A stretch of 64,000 nucleotides of DNA from Urechis unicinctus (GCA_034190875.2 CM067350.1:80567423-80631422), one strand, 5' to 3'; counted from the first letter of the stretch, positions 36,946-48,571 are shown. The notes: generated by a model from the sequence alone, not told the origin. Translations and numbers: made by a program.

Positions 36946-37779
36946 GTCGGAAGAAGATGTCAAATTCGAGTTTTTCAAATGAAATCGGACAAGCCAAGCC
37001 GATCATGTAAGCACTCCTGCCATTAAGAACATACAGAAAACCCTGAGCCTAAGCAGAGAACCATTTGAGCGAGTGTCCTTCAGACGGATTGCGGGAGTAG
37101 GTTTTAGATCTGCATCTTTTCGTGTGCAGTAGGGACATCACTTATTCTACAACAGACACTCACACTATCACAAATTTATGTTTAAAGAGAAGAACTTCGT
37201 CGCCTTCACTACACCGTGTAATAACAGTGTACAAGGGTTTGTGTATAAGCGTCCTTGATCATGGTTGTTACACCGTACAATCGTTGCAAAGGTTGGCCTT
37301 ATGTTTTATAAGTCGTCGAGGAAGGCAATCAAGAAAGCAATAGTCGAACAAATCCTGCAGTGATAGAAAACAGCTCTGACATCTTCAGAAAGTCACTTTA
37401 TGGCATTCGCAAGCTTTATGGATCGGATGTCCTCGTTGCACTGAACCCGCTGATTGGATGCGTGTGTATTCCGCTGGCACTCACCATAATATTTAATTTG
37501 TTTGCACAGAGGCCATCGCTACAAAGGTAATTGTGATAAAGCACGGGGCACCTATAGTCCGAACAGAGTTCTATTTATTCCGTCTCCTGACGAAATGATC
37601 AAACAAATATGCTTTCATTGCATTACCTTTATATGTGTGGGTAAGCTATTACCTGTCGCTGTCGGAACCAAGTTTTATTTGCGTCTTTTACCGAATCAAA
37701 TGATTAGAAGTGACAAATGTGCAGATGAAGTTTGTCTTATCCATCATGCAGCAATTTGGGGCGCGAAAATCCCACGATC

Positions 37780-38152
37780 AACAACGGCATTCACGCTGGG
37801 GCAGTACAAACAACGGTATACACGCTGGGGCAGTACAAACAACGGTATAAACAACGGGCAGTACAAACAACGGGGGCAGTACAAACAACGGTATACACGC
37901 TGGGGCTGTACAAACAACGGTATACACGCTGGGGCAGTACAAACAACGGTATACACGCTGGGGCAGTACAAACAACGGTATACACGCTGGGGCAGTACAA
38001 ACAACGGTATACACGCTGGGGCAGTACAAACAACGGTATACACGCTGGGGCAGTACAAACAACGGTATACACGCTGGGGCAGTACAAACAACGGTATACA
38101 CGCTGGGGCAGTACAAACAACGGCATACACGCAGGGGCAGTACAAACAATGC
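37780..38152 (+). repeat. 29-bp minisatellite (ACGGTATACACGCTGGGG type)
   Basis: About 12.5 nearly identical units of ACGGTATACACGCTGGGG followed by CAGTACAAACA, with one scrambled stretch at 37850-37890. C1 has exactly one unit (19271-19300) in the same flanks. The high identity implies recent growth. All frames are open on both strands because the unit lacks stops. Confidence 0.96.
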
Positions 38153-39084
38153 TCACTGAACTCGGATCTTGTGAGCGCTGTGAACAAGACAGGCAAGACG
38201 GGGTGTAGTATAATAATGGACCGACGTGGCGGCCTATGCTCACCATCCACACTGCATGATAAATAAAGTAAACCCAGTGGCTTTACACGTGATAATCTAC
38301 CCACTAATGGTATTTCTTCTCCCCGATTTCCACCGTCTTCTCTAATGTTCAATGTGGCTCTAGTTTGAATCATTAAGTTTGTAACAAGTGAGATGACAGC
38401 TGCCGTGCTGCAATAACGTGTCTCCAGCTAGAGAGTGACATGGTAACACTCGCTTTGCTTCTTTATTAGGCTGCAACAAGAGTCAAGCATTTTTGAGAGG
38501 AATATATGTTCTACAGCCAGGCGGGATGTCGATTGGTAAGGCGCGATGTTCATCGGTGAAGCGGTCAGTTGATGTGTAAGGTGGGAGGGAGATTGATGGA
38601 TTATATGGGAAATTGGCTTGTAAGACGGAGGTCGATTGGTCAGGAATGACATTGATGGTTAAGAAGGGATGTTGATGGGTCAGGCGGGCAATGGATTGGT
38701 TTGGCGGGAGATTGATGATAGAGGCTGCACGTCATCGACGGGGCCTCATTAGCACAGGAGCATATGTGCCTCAGGTTCAATAGACCAGGACCATATATGC
38801 TTCAGGAGCGTTTGCACATAATTTATATGAAATGCCCCGGACGGATATATTCAGACAGAACTGACAGAAGCAGGCATATATCAAAGCGCCTTAATGCAAA
38901 TGGATGTAGCATAGTAAGGAAGACGGCTGAGCTAGAGGCACCAGTTAGAACCTACTTCATCAGATGAAGCAGTGATACAGGGAATTGGCCTCATGGCAAT
39001 ACACACAATCCTGACACCGCACCAGCGGGTGGTCAGCTCTTTCTGGATGATGGACAGAATGCATAACTTGGCAAAGGAGGAGGG

Positions 39085-39480
39085 AGCCATACGAACATTA
39101 GAAACAATAAGGAGAGGGCCATACGAACTCAGAAACAATAAGGAGGGCGCCAGAGCCATACGAACATTAGAAACAATAAGGAGAGGGCCATACGAACTCA
39201 GAAACAATAAGGAGGGAGCCATACGAACATTAGAAACAATAAGGAGGGAGCCATGCGAACATTAGAAACAATAAGGAGGGAGCGATACGAACATTAGAAA
39301 CAAAATTTCATGTTGATATGTCCAACAGTTCCGGAGAAAAGCCCGAAAAACCTAGGCTGGAGAAAAAAAAATTCTGGTGAAAACAGTAGGTCTTTCAACT
39401 GTCGTTGGAAGACATAATAGCAAGGAGGGAGCAATACGAACATTAGAAACATTAAGGAGGGAGCCATACGAACATTAGAA
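39085..39480 (+). repeat. 32-bp minisatellite (AGAAACAATAAGGAGGGAGC type), interrupted
   Basis: About seven units at 39085-39300 and two at 39418-39480, separated by some 115 unrelated bases. An alternating AGGGCCATACGAACTCAG variant makes a two-unit higher-order pattern at 39100-39230. The array is effectively absent from segment C1. Confidence 0.9.
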
Positions 39481-39767
39481 ACTCGCTTCAGAAATATCAC
39501 AGCCACTTTCTCTAATTCTTAAAGAGCTCCGTGCCGATAAAAGGTAATAAATGTGCTGACGGCTCACTAAAATTCAAAAAGAGCAATCCACAACTGTTAT
39601 CAAATGATCGACCCGTCCGACTACATCGGCAGTCGGCAACATATTGGAAAGAGACATACTGTCTTAACACCTTTAACACAATTTACTGAATACATTCTAG
39701 CATGGTGTTTTTATGACGTAATCATGCCTACTGAGAATCGTATAGTATCTTATGTCTCATGAGACTT

Positions 39768-40290
39768 ATGGGCTGTCTACAGGCTGTATACGGGCCCCGC
39801 ACGGGGCTAAATCATGCAGGTCCGGGCGAACCTGGCGTGTACGTCGTGCTGCCCCGTGCAAGGCCCGTACGATTTTATGAAACTTTTCGGCCCCGTGGAG
39901 CTCGTGGCCAAAACATGCACTGCTATCAGGCTTGGGCTCCTAACTGATTTAAGCCTGTGAAAAGCCCGTAGAAGGCCCCTAGACAGTCGTGTAGGGCCTT
40001 TGCGAGGCCCCCGCGGTTTTGAACGGGTTTTATGCAGGCCTGTATAACGAACGCATTGGTTATTTTGAACCAAAGGTCAAATTCCCACAAAGAACCCGTA
40101 TAACGCCTGCAGACCCCCGTAAAGCATGTGACCTCAACTTCGTAAGGAGGATTATTCCTTATGGGTTTCCTATGGGCGACAGCCCGTATGGTTCTCTAAG
40201 GCGTGGATAGCTCCCCTTAAGTGCCAGCGGCCCACATGGCACAAACCCGTTCCCCAGACTGGGCTGCGTAACCCAGGCCACTGGGCACGT
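39768..40290. repeat. GC-rich unclassified repeat island
   Basis: In AT-rich surroundings, this stretch is rich in CpG and in GGCCCGTA, AGCCCGTA and CCCCGTA phrases on both strands. It resembles a small dispersed element with internal degenerate repeats. I could not define termini. Frames here (39759-39947, 40019-40210) are unsupported. Confidence 0.4.
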
Positions 40291-41154
40291 TACTACTAAG
40301 CTACTGACGCGGGTTCATCCCCTTTCAGAGATTGAACAGACATTTAACACAATCTTCCGAGTCACTGGGATCCAGTCAGGTTTTCACACATTTCAACTTG
40401 AAGAAACTGCTGTTCTGTTAGTGGTGATCTCCAAGGATATCAACGTGGATGAATTTCATGCTATATCCTGTTTTGAGGACAAATCACTTGGGGTTTCCCA
40501 CATCTGATTATTTCTACGCTGAAGTGTTCTTTCAAGAATTCCAAACAGATAATCATCTTCTTGCAAGTTTTTCAACTATCGGACAGGGCCTGCAATCAAT
40601 GAAGAGTATACTCATGAATTTGAAACAACAAATATTTTATCCCTTAAATCGACCTTATTGAACTAACAAAATGACTTTCAATATTTTTAATTTTCTGTAT
40701 ACCACACATGTAACACCAATACTAGGGGTGAGGAATAAAAGCTTTGCTTGATTTGCACAATCAGTTAGCCCTTTCTTAATGTGACCCAAGTCACCTTATG
40801 TACCACATACAATAAAATATGTATTTATGCATATACTTAAATAAATCAAGAGGAAGAGGTATAAATCTGTAATGAGATAATGAACTGGTTGTTAGAGCAA
40901 GATCTGCTTAATGGGGTTGTTCTGGTGAAATGTTCAACCTGCGTGGTTGAATATTTCTCAGTGAAAGTTTTTCTTACTGATAGATGCACAAATGAGGTAT
41001 ATCTGAATGCCACACAAGCCATTATGTATGTAACATTTGTCATTAATAACAGTCCAAAGAAGTTTTCAACTTTCATAATCTGGAAACTTGCCTTGATACA
41101 AATAATTGGGAATGTTAAGTTGCAGCAAACATTTACTGTAGGAATTGGAATGAC
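40291..41154. other. Unannotated stretch
   Basis: Open frames occur at 40449-40661 (plus), 40846-41076 (minus) and 40880-41188 (plus), all without motifs I recognise. No repeat structure was seen. Confidence 0.4.
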
Positions 41155-41574
41155 CTACATACCAAAAATAGCCCCTAAACTCTCCTGAATTATTCCCATC
41201 TTAATATTTATCAGTGAAAACGGTATATATTGCCCAGTAGGTACAGTTAGTAATGAAGGGTAAGTTTTACACCTGTCAGAAGCTTGTAAATAACCACAAA
41301 AGTAGTGGCGAGTTTTATCATACATGGCTAGTTTAACCCATTTCCCAGTAGGCAAAGAAACTTCGCCTCTGACAGCATACGTGCTGTTTACTACTTTTTC
41401 GATCTCATCTCTCATATCTGCGCTGTAGAAGAAAAGAGCCGCTTTCAAAATTTCTAAGGTTCCAATGCTCACCATACCAGTTGAATAGTTCCCTTTTCGC
41501 AAATAGGCTGTACGGACAAAATTATTGTAGGCGCAGCATGAATAAGCATGATTATTCATATTGTGGTTTGTCAT
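41155..41574 (-). CDS. Hypothetical 139-codon open frame
   Basis: The minus-strand frame starts MTNHNMNNHAYSCC and ends ESLGAIFGM. It is one of the few long frames here not explained by tandem repeats, and its composition is protein-like (ILKAALFFYSADMRDEIEKV, LPTGKWVKLAMYDKT). I recognise no domain, signal peptide or membrane segment. It could be an exon of a host or transposon gene, or chance. No promoter or clear splice partner was found. Confidence 0.25.
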   Translation of the reverse strand: MTNHNMNNHAYSCCAYNNFVRTAYLRKGNYSTGMVSIGTLEILKAALFFYSADMRDEIEKVVNSTYAVRGEVSLPTGKWVKLAMYDKTRHYFCGYLQASDRCKTYPSLLTVPTGQYIPFSLINIKMGIIQESLGAIFGM

Positions 41575-41725
41575 GAATATTCATCAGTATTCAGTAGTAA
41601 AAGCGGCCATTTAACGTTCATGGTAGTTCACGAATATCCCTGAATACTTCGACGCATGATGTAGAATATTCAGCACATTTGTTTGTGGATTGTTCGTGAA
41701 ATGCCGAGAATATTTCATGATAAGG
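41575..41725. repeat. Cluster of GAATATTC-like palindromes
   Basis: ATGAATATTCATCA, CACGAATATCC, GAATATTCAGC and GAGAATATTTCATGA occur within 150 bases. The cluster may be the stem-rich end of an unidentified small element. Confidence 0.3.
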
Positions 41726-41767
41726 ACAGCTGGGTGGCTTCAATTAGCAACACGACCGTAAATCGAT

Positions 41768-42205
41768 AACATAGACAGAGCAATACGGACTGTAACAAAC
41801 GGAGGGAATACCAACACGGACATTGACAGAGCAATACGGACTGTAACAAACGGAGGGAATACCAACACGGACATTGACAGAGCAATACGGACTGTAACAA
41901 ACGGAGGGAATACCAACACGGACATTGACAGAGCAATACGGACTGTAACAAACGGAGGGAATACCAAACACGGACATAGACAGAGCAATACGGACTGTAA
42001 CAAACGGACTGTAACAAACGGAATACCACGGACACAGGACATGGACTGACAGAGCGGAATACAGGCACTACGGTAACAAACGGAGGGAATACCAACACGG
42101 ACATTGACAGAGCAATACGGACTGTAACAAACGGAGGGAATACCAACACGGACATTGACAGAGCAATACGGACTGTAACAAACGGAGGGAATACCAACAC
42201 GGCGA
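41768..42205 (-). repeat. 51-bp minisatellite, about 8 units
   Basis: The unit contains ACATTGACAGAGCAATACGG then ACTGTAACAAACGGAGGGAA and ACCAACACGG. The 51-base period is a multiple of three, giving long frames in all minus-strand phases (41715-42236, 41740-42042). The stretch 41990-42075 is rearranged, with partial units and small deletions, and splits the array into two clean blocks. Confidence 0.95.
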
Positions 42206-42655
42206 CCACATCCCAGGCCGGAGCAAAGGTCAACACTTCATTGATGCTGAACGTTCTCCTTACATGTAAACATTATTTAAACATTATTGGTCCAGAAAAT
42301 CTCCTTTAAACATGATCTTCATACATTTAAGGTGAATTTGCGCATACACGACGAGCGAGAAAAATCCACAGCGCCGCGTTGTGAAGTGGCATAGGACGGA
42401 CGCAGTTGTTTAGGAGCACACAAGTGGGTGGGAAATCATGTGTGGAATTGGCAATGTTACGCAGACTCACAGAGGCAGTCGACCTCCATCCTCATTGCCA
42501 TATAATACAACATCATTATGAGATATGGTTGCCTTAATTGTTTCAATGTGTTATAAAGTTTACAGATTGAAAATATCAATGCAATTCAGCTTGCATAACA
42601 AAAACCATAACATAATTATTAACATTTGATAATATATGATGTGGCTGTATGGTGA
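42206..42655. other. Unannotated stretch
   Basis: Nothing recognisable in either strand. Confidence 0.4.
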
Positions 42656-42875
42656 CTTTCAATTGTGTTTACTAGGAATGCAAGTATTTGTCACAAAGAA
42701 AAGGGCTTTGATAGAAAAACTGCATAGATATCGCAGGATGAGAGTGAACTGAAAACGAAAATGCAAATAGTCGCCGGATCACAGTAGAAGCTGCATCAAA
42801 TCGTACAGTATTAATGAATTTATATTTGCTGATCCGAAATAAATTTAAAGCATAATGTCTACCGTCCATAGAAAC
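42656..42875 (+). repeat. Dispersed repeat shared with 61445-61560
   Basis: Both copies carry ACAGTATTAA-GAATTT, a TTG-TGAT-GAAAT phrase, AATTTAAAGCATAATGT and AGAAAC-ATACA in the same order and orientation. The copies are about 19 kb apart and clearly diverged. Confidence 0.55.
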
Positions 42876-43080
42876 AATACATCGCACCATCGCCCCCGGA
42901 TAGAGAGCTGTAGGGGCGGGCAGGGCATTAGGCCGGGCCGTCGTCTCGGGACGATATGCCCCATGAACAAAACGCGTACAGGAATCGGGATCGACCCGGG
43001 GGTGCATCGTCCAGGGGGCGCATCGATCCGGGAGCGCATCGTCCCGGCGAGGGCGGATCGACCCGATACCATGGATAATA
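42876..43080. repeat. CpG-rich degenerate repeat (GCATCGTCCCGG type)
   Basis: A GC-rich block with repeated GCATCGTCC-GGGGG, GATCGACCCGG and GCATCGATCCGGGAGC phrases of about 18-20 bases. It stands out sharply from its AT-rich flanks. Open frames in several phases are side effects. Confidence 0.5.
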
Positions 43081-44252
43081 GTAACTCAATCACCCGACTG
43101 TACAATTTGCTTAATCAGAATCTCTCAACCTGTGAGCCTCCCAATCCATTCATATTGCCTAACTGCTATAATAGAAAACCGAGCAACTGGCGCTGAGCGT
43201 GATTTGCCATTCGTGCAAGAGGCCTGATACAAGTTAACTCTCCTGACCTTGGCCTACCTTTATCTTTACCCTCCGACTGGCGTAGACCACCGACGTCTTT
43301 ATTGCTGCTTGATCACAATTCGTAAACAAGGTGGACGCGTGGGAGTAGGCTGCTGGTGCCGCGCCACACTGACAGACTGTTGTCTGCTGTGTGAATTTGC
43401 TTCAATAACAAATGGGGATAAACTGACTTCTTAGGACTGGTGTAGAGTGCTTTTCCGTTTAAGTAAGTACTGTATGACGCTCACGCATAGCCTTATTCAT
43501 CACCAGACATGATTGCTTCATGTTCTGATGAAGCGTTCTTTAAGCTGTAATATTACGCTTGAGAAAGACAATGTCGCGCAATTTCCACAATGAAAACTGT
43601 TGATTTTTTTTTAACAGCGGCTAATGAGACCAGTTTAAGTAGTTTACAAAGGTAATAGGCAGCACGTGTCCGTGGTGCGTTATTGTCTGCTATCTGGGTT
43701 GTGATAGCTCTGTCACTATTGTAAAACCAATTAACAATTTAACAGACATTTATAATTGGGAAGAAATTGCCAAAAGCGTCCCACTGAAATCCATCATAGC
43801 CAAGCCCACCCACTACGAATGAAATTAAACCTCAGTTAGTGATTATGTTTTATCTAAGGCGACAATTTACTCATCTTCTGCTTAATTTGAGTTGAAATAA
43901 ACACGCGTGATATGCCACTAGAGAAACGCGTTTGCAAACCCTGACATGAGATTAGGTCTAAAACATGCCGGCAATCTTCCAATCAGTATCTGCTAAAACA
44001 TCCTACCCATTGACGAGGTCCATCTACCAGGACATAACTTACTCCCCCCAGGGCAAAAAGGCAAAGGCAACACGTGTACTGAGGATAACCTGGAGGCAAT
44101 ATTGTCAGACACCCACGCTATAAATATCGTGCTGCCATGTGCCGGCTGGCCTCAGATTGCAATCTCTTCCATCGACCTGTGACCCACAACTCGGCGGAGA
44201 TCTATCGTCATTATAGTAGTCGCTTCTGCCTATTGCTAAGAACCAGAAGATG
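43081..44252. other. Unannotated stretch
   Basis: No gene recognised. An imperfect hairpin lies near 43498-43533 (CATCACCAGACATGA paired with TCATGTTCTGATG). Confidence 0.4.
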
Positions 44253-44545
44253 TGACGTCACAATGAAAGACACGAGTAGACTGCCACACAACGCGTAGGT
44301 GATTAATCTTACCACCATCCATACTAACTTATGTATGCGTAAAAGGTTGCATTCCCATATTCACTGATGTCATATGAAGGAGCGTTACTGTTATGACGTC
44401 AGATGACTGTTACACATGTAAGAGCGTGACTGTTATGACGTCAGATGACTGTAAAACATGTAAGAGCGTGACTGTTATGACGTCAGATGACTGTAAAACA
44501 TGAAGGAGCGCTACTTTTATGACATCAAATTACAATTAAACATGA
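44253..44545 (+). repeat. 42-bp array with phased TGACGTCA palindromes
   Basis: About four 42-base units (44362-44545) contain GACTGTTATGACGTCAGATG. Perfect TGACGTCA octamers lie at 44394, 44436 and 44478, exactly 42 bases apart, with a fourth upstream at 44253 and a one-base variant at 44520. TGACGTCA is the consensus cAMP-response element bound by CREB/ATF proteins. Whether it functions here is unknown. Confidence 0.75.
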
Positions 44546-44550
44546 AGGAG

Positions 44551-45138
44551 AGTAGTATAGAGACTGGGGGTACGAGCGCAGTTTCCAAACTGAACTCACA
44601 TGAGCCAGCCAGAGGTGCGCTCGCACCCTCCCCCCATCTGGTACTACAGTGTCAACCAGCCCTTCCAGTCCCATATGGTCCAGGGCCACACTAAAGAGGG
44701 CGATCACCAGGACCCTGCGGAATAACCTCTTCTAAACGACTCACACGCTCCAAAAGGTCCTCATACTTTGATTTCAAATCCCTCACCTCAATCTCACCTT
44801 ATGGGATGCTTGGAATTGCTGGAAAATTCGTCAGTCGCCGGCTGAGCATCAAGGTGAAAAAACCATGATCAGATCCGCATTCTAGCCAGAGTAAATTGAA
44901 TACCATTGTTGATACTGTATCAACAGCACTTGAAGATGGTAATATCTCGGATCATGAGTTTAAACTCATTTTAGCTGAGGTCACAAAATATACCCAAATG
45001 AAGGGCGAAATTAAGGCCAGATCTGTAAAAGCACACCAGACTGTTTCAATTGATGAAAAAAACCGCGCTGATCCAACGTGGAAAAGAGGAAGCATGGGAA
45101 GGTATCAGACAAAGTGGGTGCTTCTATACCATTAAGCG
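44551..45138 (+). pseudogene. Coding-like fragment splitting the 42-bp array
   Basis: About 590 bases unrelated to the array separate its two blocks. Read on the plus strand they give GIAGKFVSRRLSIKVKK and, after a frameshift near 44864, LNTIVDTVSTALEDGNISDH, then EFKLILAEVTKYTQMKGEIK (44896-45135). The charged helical pattern looks like a real protein of a kind I associate with multicopy repeat-borne genes in marine invertebrates, but I cannot name the family. It may be an insertion or an ancestral spacer. Confidence 0.35.
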
Positions 45139-45139
45139 G

Positions 45140-45905
45140 ACTGTGAATGATATTGACTGTTGAATATGAAGGAGCAAGATTGTTATGACTTCCGATGACT
45201 GTTGAATATGAAGGAGCGTGATTGTTATGACTTCCGATGACTGTTGAATATGAAGGAGCGTGATTGTTATGACTTCCGATGACTGTTGAATATGAAGGAG
45301 CGTGATTGTTATGACTTCCGATGACTGTTGAATATGAAGGAGCGTGATTGTTATGACTTCCGATGACTGTTGAATATGAAAAAGCGTGATTGTTATGACT
45401 TCCAATGACTGATGAATATGAAGGAGCGTGATTGTTATGACTTCCAATGACTGTTGAATATGAAGGAGCGTGATTGTTATGACTTCCGATGACTGTTGAA
45501 TATGAAGGAGCGTGATTGTTATGACTTCCGATGACTGTTGAATATGAAAAAGCGTGATTGTTATGACTTCCGATAACTGTTGAATATGAAAAAGCGTGAT
45601 TGTTATGACTTCCAATGACTGTTGAATATGAAGGAGCGTGATTGTTATGACTTCCAATGACTGTTGAATATGAAGGAGCGTGATTGTTATGACTTCCGAT
45701 GACTGTTGAATATGAAGGAGCGTGATTGTTATGACTTCCGATGACTGTTAAATATGAAAAAGCGTGATTGTTATGACTTCCGATAACTGTTGAATATGAA
45801 AAAGCGTGATTGTTATGACTTCCAATGACTGTTAAACATGATGGAGCGTGGCTTCTATGACCTCATATGACTGTTAAACGTGAAGGAAAGTGACTGTTAT
45901 GACAT
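45140..45905 (-). repeat. 42-bp minisatellite, about 18 units
   Basis: Same family as 44362-44545 (shared GACTGTT, AGCGTGA, GTTATGAC), but the palindrome has become TGACTTCC in nearly every unit. The 42-base period keeps a 177-codon minus-strand frame open (45124-45657). Blocks containing GAAAAAGCG recur with spacing of several units, so growth probably copied multi-unit blocks. Confidence 0.95.
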
Positions 45906-46119
45906 GAGATGTGATCATCTCCGTATAGTAGAGTGCGATCATCAAGATTGTTTGTAATTCTTTCAACCGCTACAGCTGATTGACGAAAGTGTCAAATGTA
46001 AACAGAAGACGAATGCGGAGCAAATCGATAGTCCGGGAGATAGCAGGTAAGTGGACAAGACTGCCTAACGAAGAGTTGGGGTACGCAGTAAACCGAATGG
46101 GATGGCGAACAATGGCACT

Positions 46120-47905
46120 GCGCGGAAGACGAGTGCTATATGTAATTGGTGGCTAGACGAGTGCTATTTATAATTGGTGGTTAGACGAGTGCTAGGTGCA
46201 TTTGACGGGTGGACGAGTGCTAAGTGTAACTGGTGGTTAGACGAGTGCTAGGTGTTATTTGGGGCTAGACGAGTGCTAGGTGTAATTGGTGGTTAGACGA
46301 ATGATAGGTGTAATTGGTGGTTAGACGAGTGCTAGGTGCATTTGATGGCTAGACGAATGCTAGGTGCAATTGGAGATTAGACGAATGCTAGCAGTTACTG
46401 GTGGTTACACGAGTGCTAGGTGCAATTTGTCGCAAGACAAATGCTAGGTGTAATTGGTTGTAAGACGAGTGCTTGGAGTATCTTGTGGTAAGACGAGTGC
46501 TAGGAGTAATTGGTGGTTAGACGAGTGCTAGGCGTAATTGCAGGTTAGACGAGAGCTTTGTGTAATTTGTGGTTAGACAAATGATAGGTGTAATTGGTGA
46601 TAAGACGAGGGCTTGGCGTAATTGGTGGTAAGACGAGTGCTAGGAGTAGTTGGTAGTTAGACGAGTGCTTGGTGTAATTTGTGGTTAGATGAGTGCTAGG
46701 TGTAATTTGTGGTGAGACTAGTGCTAGGTGTAATTTGTGATTAGACGAGCGCTATGTGTAATTTGTGGTTAGACAAATGATAGGAGTAATTGGCGATAAG
46801 ACAAGGGCTTGGCGTAATTGGTGGTAAGACGAGTGCTAGGAGTAGTTGGTAGTTAGACGAGTGCTTGGTGTAATTTGTGGTAAGACGAGTGCTAGGTGTA
46901 TTTGGTGGTTAAACGAGTGCTAGGAGTTATTGGTGGTTAGACGAGTGCCAGGTGCAATTTGTGGTTAGACGAGTGCTAGGTGTATTTGGTGGTTAGACGA
47001 ATGCTAGGAGTAATTTGTGGTAAGACGAGTGCTAGGAGTAATTTGTGGTTAGACGAGTGCTAGGAGTAATTGGTGGTTAGACGAGTGTTAGGTGTATTTA
47101 GTGGTTAGACGAGTGCTAAGAGTAATTCGTGGTTAGACGAGGGCTAGGAGTAATTTGTGGTTAGACGAGTGCTAGGAGTAATTGGTGGTTAGACGAGTGC
47201 TAGGTGTAATTTGCGGTTAGATAAGTGCTAGGTGTAATTGTGGTTAGACGAGTGCTAGGTGTTATTGGGTTTAAACGAGTGCTAGGTGTAATTGGTGGTT
47301 AGACGAGTGTGTAGGTGTTAGACGAGTGCTAGGTTGTGGTTAGACGAGTGCTAGGTGGTTAGACGAGTTGTGGTTAGACGAGGTGTGCTAGGTGTAATTG
47401 GTGGTTAGACGAGTGCTAGGTGTAATTTGTGGTTAGACGAGTGCTAGGTGTAATTTGTGGTTAGACGAGTGCTAGGAGTGATTGGTGGTAAGACAAGTGC
47501 TGGGAGCAATTGTTGGTTAGACGAGTGCTGTGTGTGGTTAGACGAGTGCTAAGGTGGTAGACGATTGTAATTGGTGGTTAGGCGAGTGCCAGATGTAATT
47601 GATGGTTAGACGAGTGCTAGGTGTAATCGGTGGTAAGACGAGTGCTAGGTGTAATTTGTGGTTTGACGAGTGCTAGCAGTAATTGGTGGTTAGACGAGTG
47701 CTAGGTGTAATTGGTTGTTAAGCAAGTGCTAGGTGTAATTGGTGGTTAGACGAGTGCTAGATGTAATTGGTGGTTAGACGAGTGCTAGGTGTAATAGGTG
47801 ATTAGGCAAGTGCCAGGTGTAATCGGTGGTTAGACGAGTGCTAGGTGTAATAGGTGATTAGGCAAGTGCCAGGTGTAATTGGTGGTTAGACGAGTGCTAG
47901 AGTCA
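46120..47905 (+). repeat. 28-bp minisatellite, about 63 units, with higher-order structure
   Basis: The largest array in the window. The unit is GACGAGTGCTAGGTGTAATT plus GGTGGTTA, in many variants. A seven-unit block (46551-46690) recurs at 46747-46885, exactly 196 bases later, and a two-unit block repeats near 47780-47885. A disordered patch with partial units lies at 47305-47395. No coding potential. Confidence 0.96.
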
Positions 47906-48571
47906 TGTTTCTTTAGCGACGAACATGTGCATATTGGTTACATAAGGGTTGGGTTTGTTTTGTTAAGATGAGTTGTGCCAGGTGTGATTGTTGATTTGAC
48001 GAGCTTTTGCAACATTTTCCAATAAAAGAAGAATAAGCGAATCGGAGGGTCCATTTTTTAGCACCGTCAGCAGAGCAACTTAAATGCCAGGTTTGATGTA
48101 CAAAGCTGTAAAGGGCTGTGACATGTAAGTCCAAAATACATAAGTGATTTCCTTGGGAGTGGCACGACAGGCTTTCCTAACATAATTGCTCTTTATACAA
48201 TAATTGAGGAACACAGGGAGACATCACACAAGGGTGCTAGCTGGGCGTTATATATGTTCATACATTCCGCGTCAGTTACTCGTCAGACCTCACCGTGGGC
48301 TTTCCACACAACAATAAGTGTTCGTATTTGCGCCAATACTCCTGCTGTTGTTCCTTTACAATAGTATCAATTTGATGGTGGATTGTTATTCACCTCTACT
48401 ATGTATGTACACCCACCTACATCACCTGGAAACGCTTACTAATACCCACACAATGGATGCCGTACTGGCTGCTAGAGTCACGCATGGACGCTTTCACCAG
48501 CACTTGTTATTCGCTGGCAGTACATTGCAAAATAATATTAGTTATGTAGATAAACAGATAAAGGCAGCAAA
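47906..48571. other. Unannotated stretch
   Basis: It opens with a diverged last unit of the 28-bp array and then shows nothing recognisable. The small frames are unsupported. Confidence 0.4.

Larger units (their letters stand above)
36946..39745 (+). repeat. Duplicated segment C2 (paralogue of 18390-19534 plus 32098-33090)
   Basis: Collinear with C1 throughout but lacking the 12.56-kb insert. Between 38335 and 38468 it has about 135 bases not found in C1. It contains an expanded 29-bp array (37780-38152), a single 31-bp unit (38747-38777), and a 32-bp array (39085-39480) of which C1 has only an AGAACTCGC-like trace at 32866. No gene is evident; the frames at 37502-38373 are products of the array. 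Confidence 0.88.

Noticed and set aside
37502-38373. Overlapping 120-254-codon frames on both strands
   Set aside because: They are open because the 29-bp unit lacks stops. The paralogue with one unit has no corresponding frame.
41155-41574. Treating the 139-codon frame as an established host gene
   Set aside because: No recognised domain or exon partner. Listed only as hypothetical.
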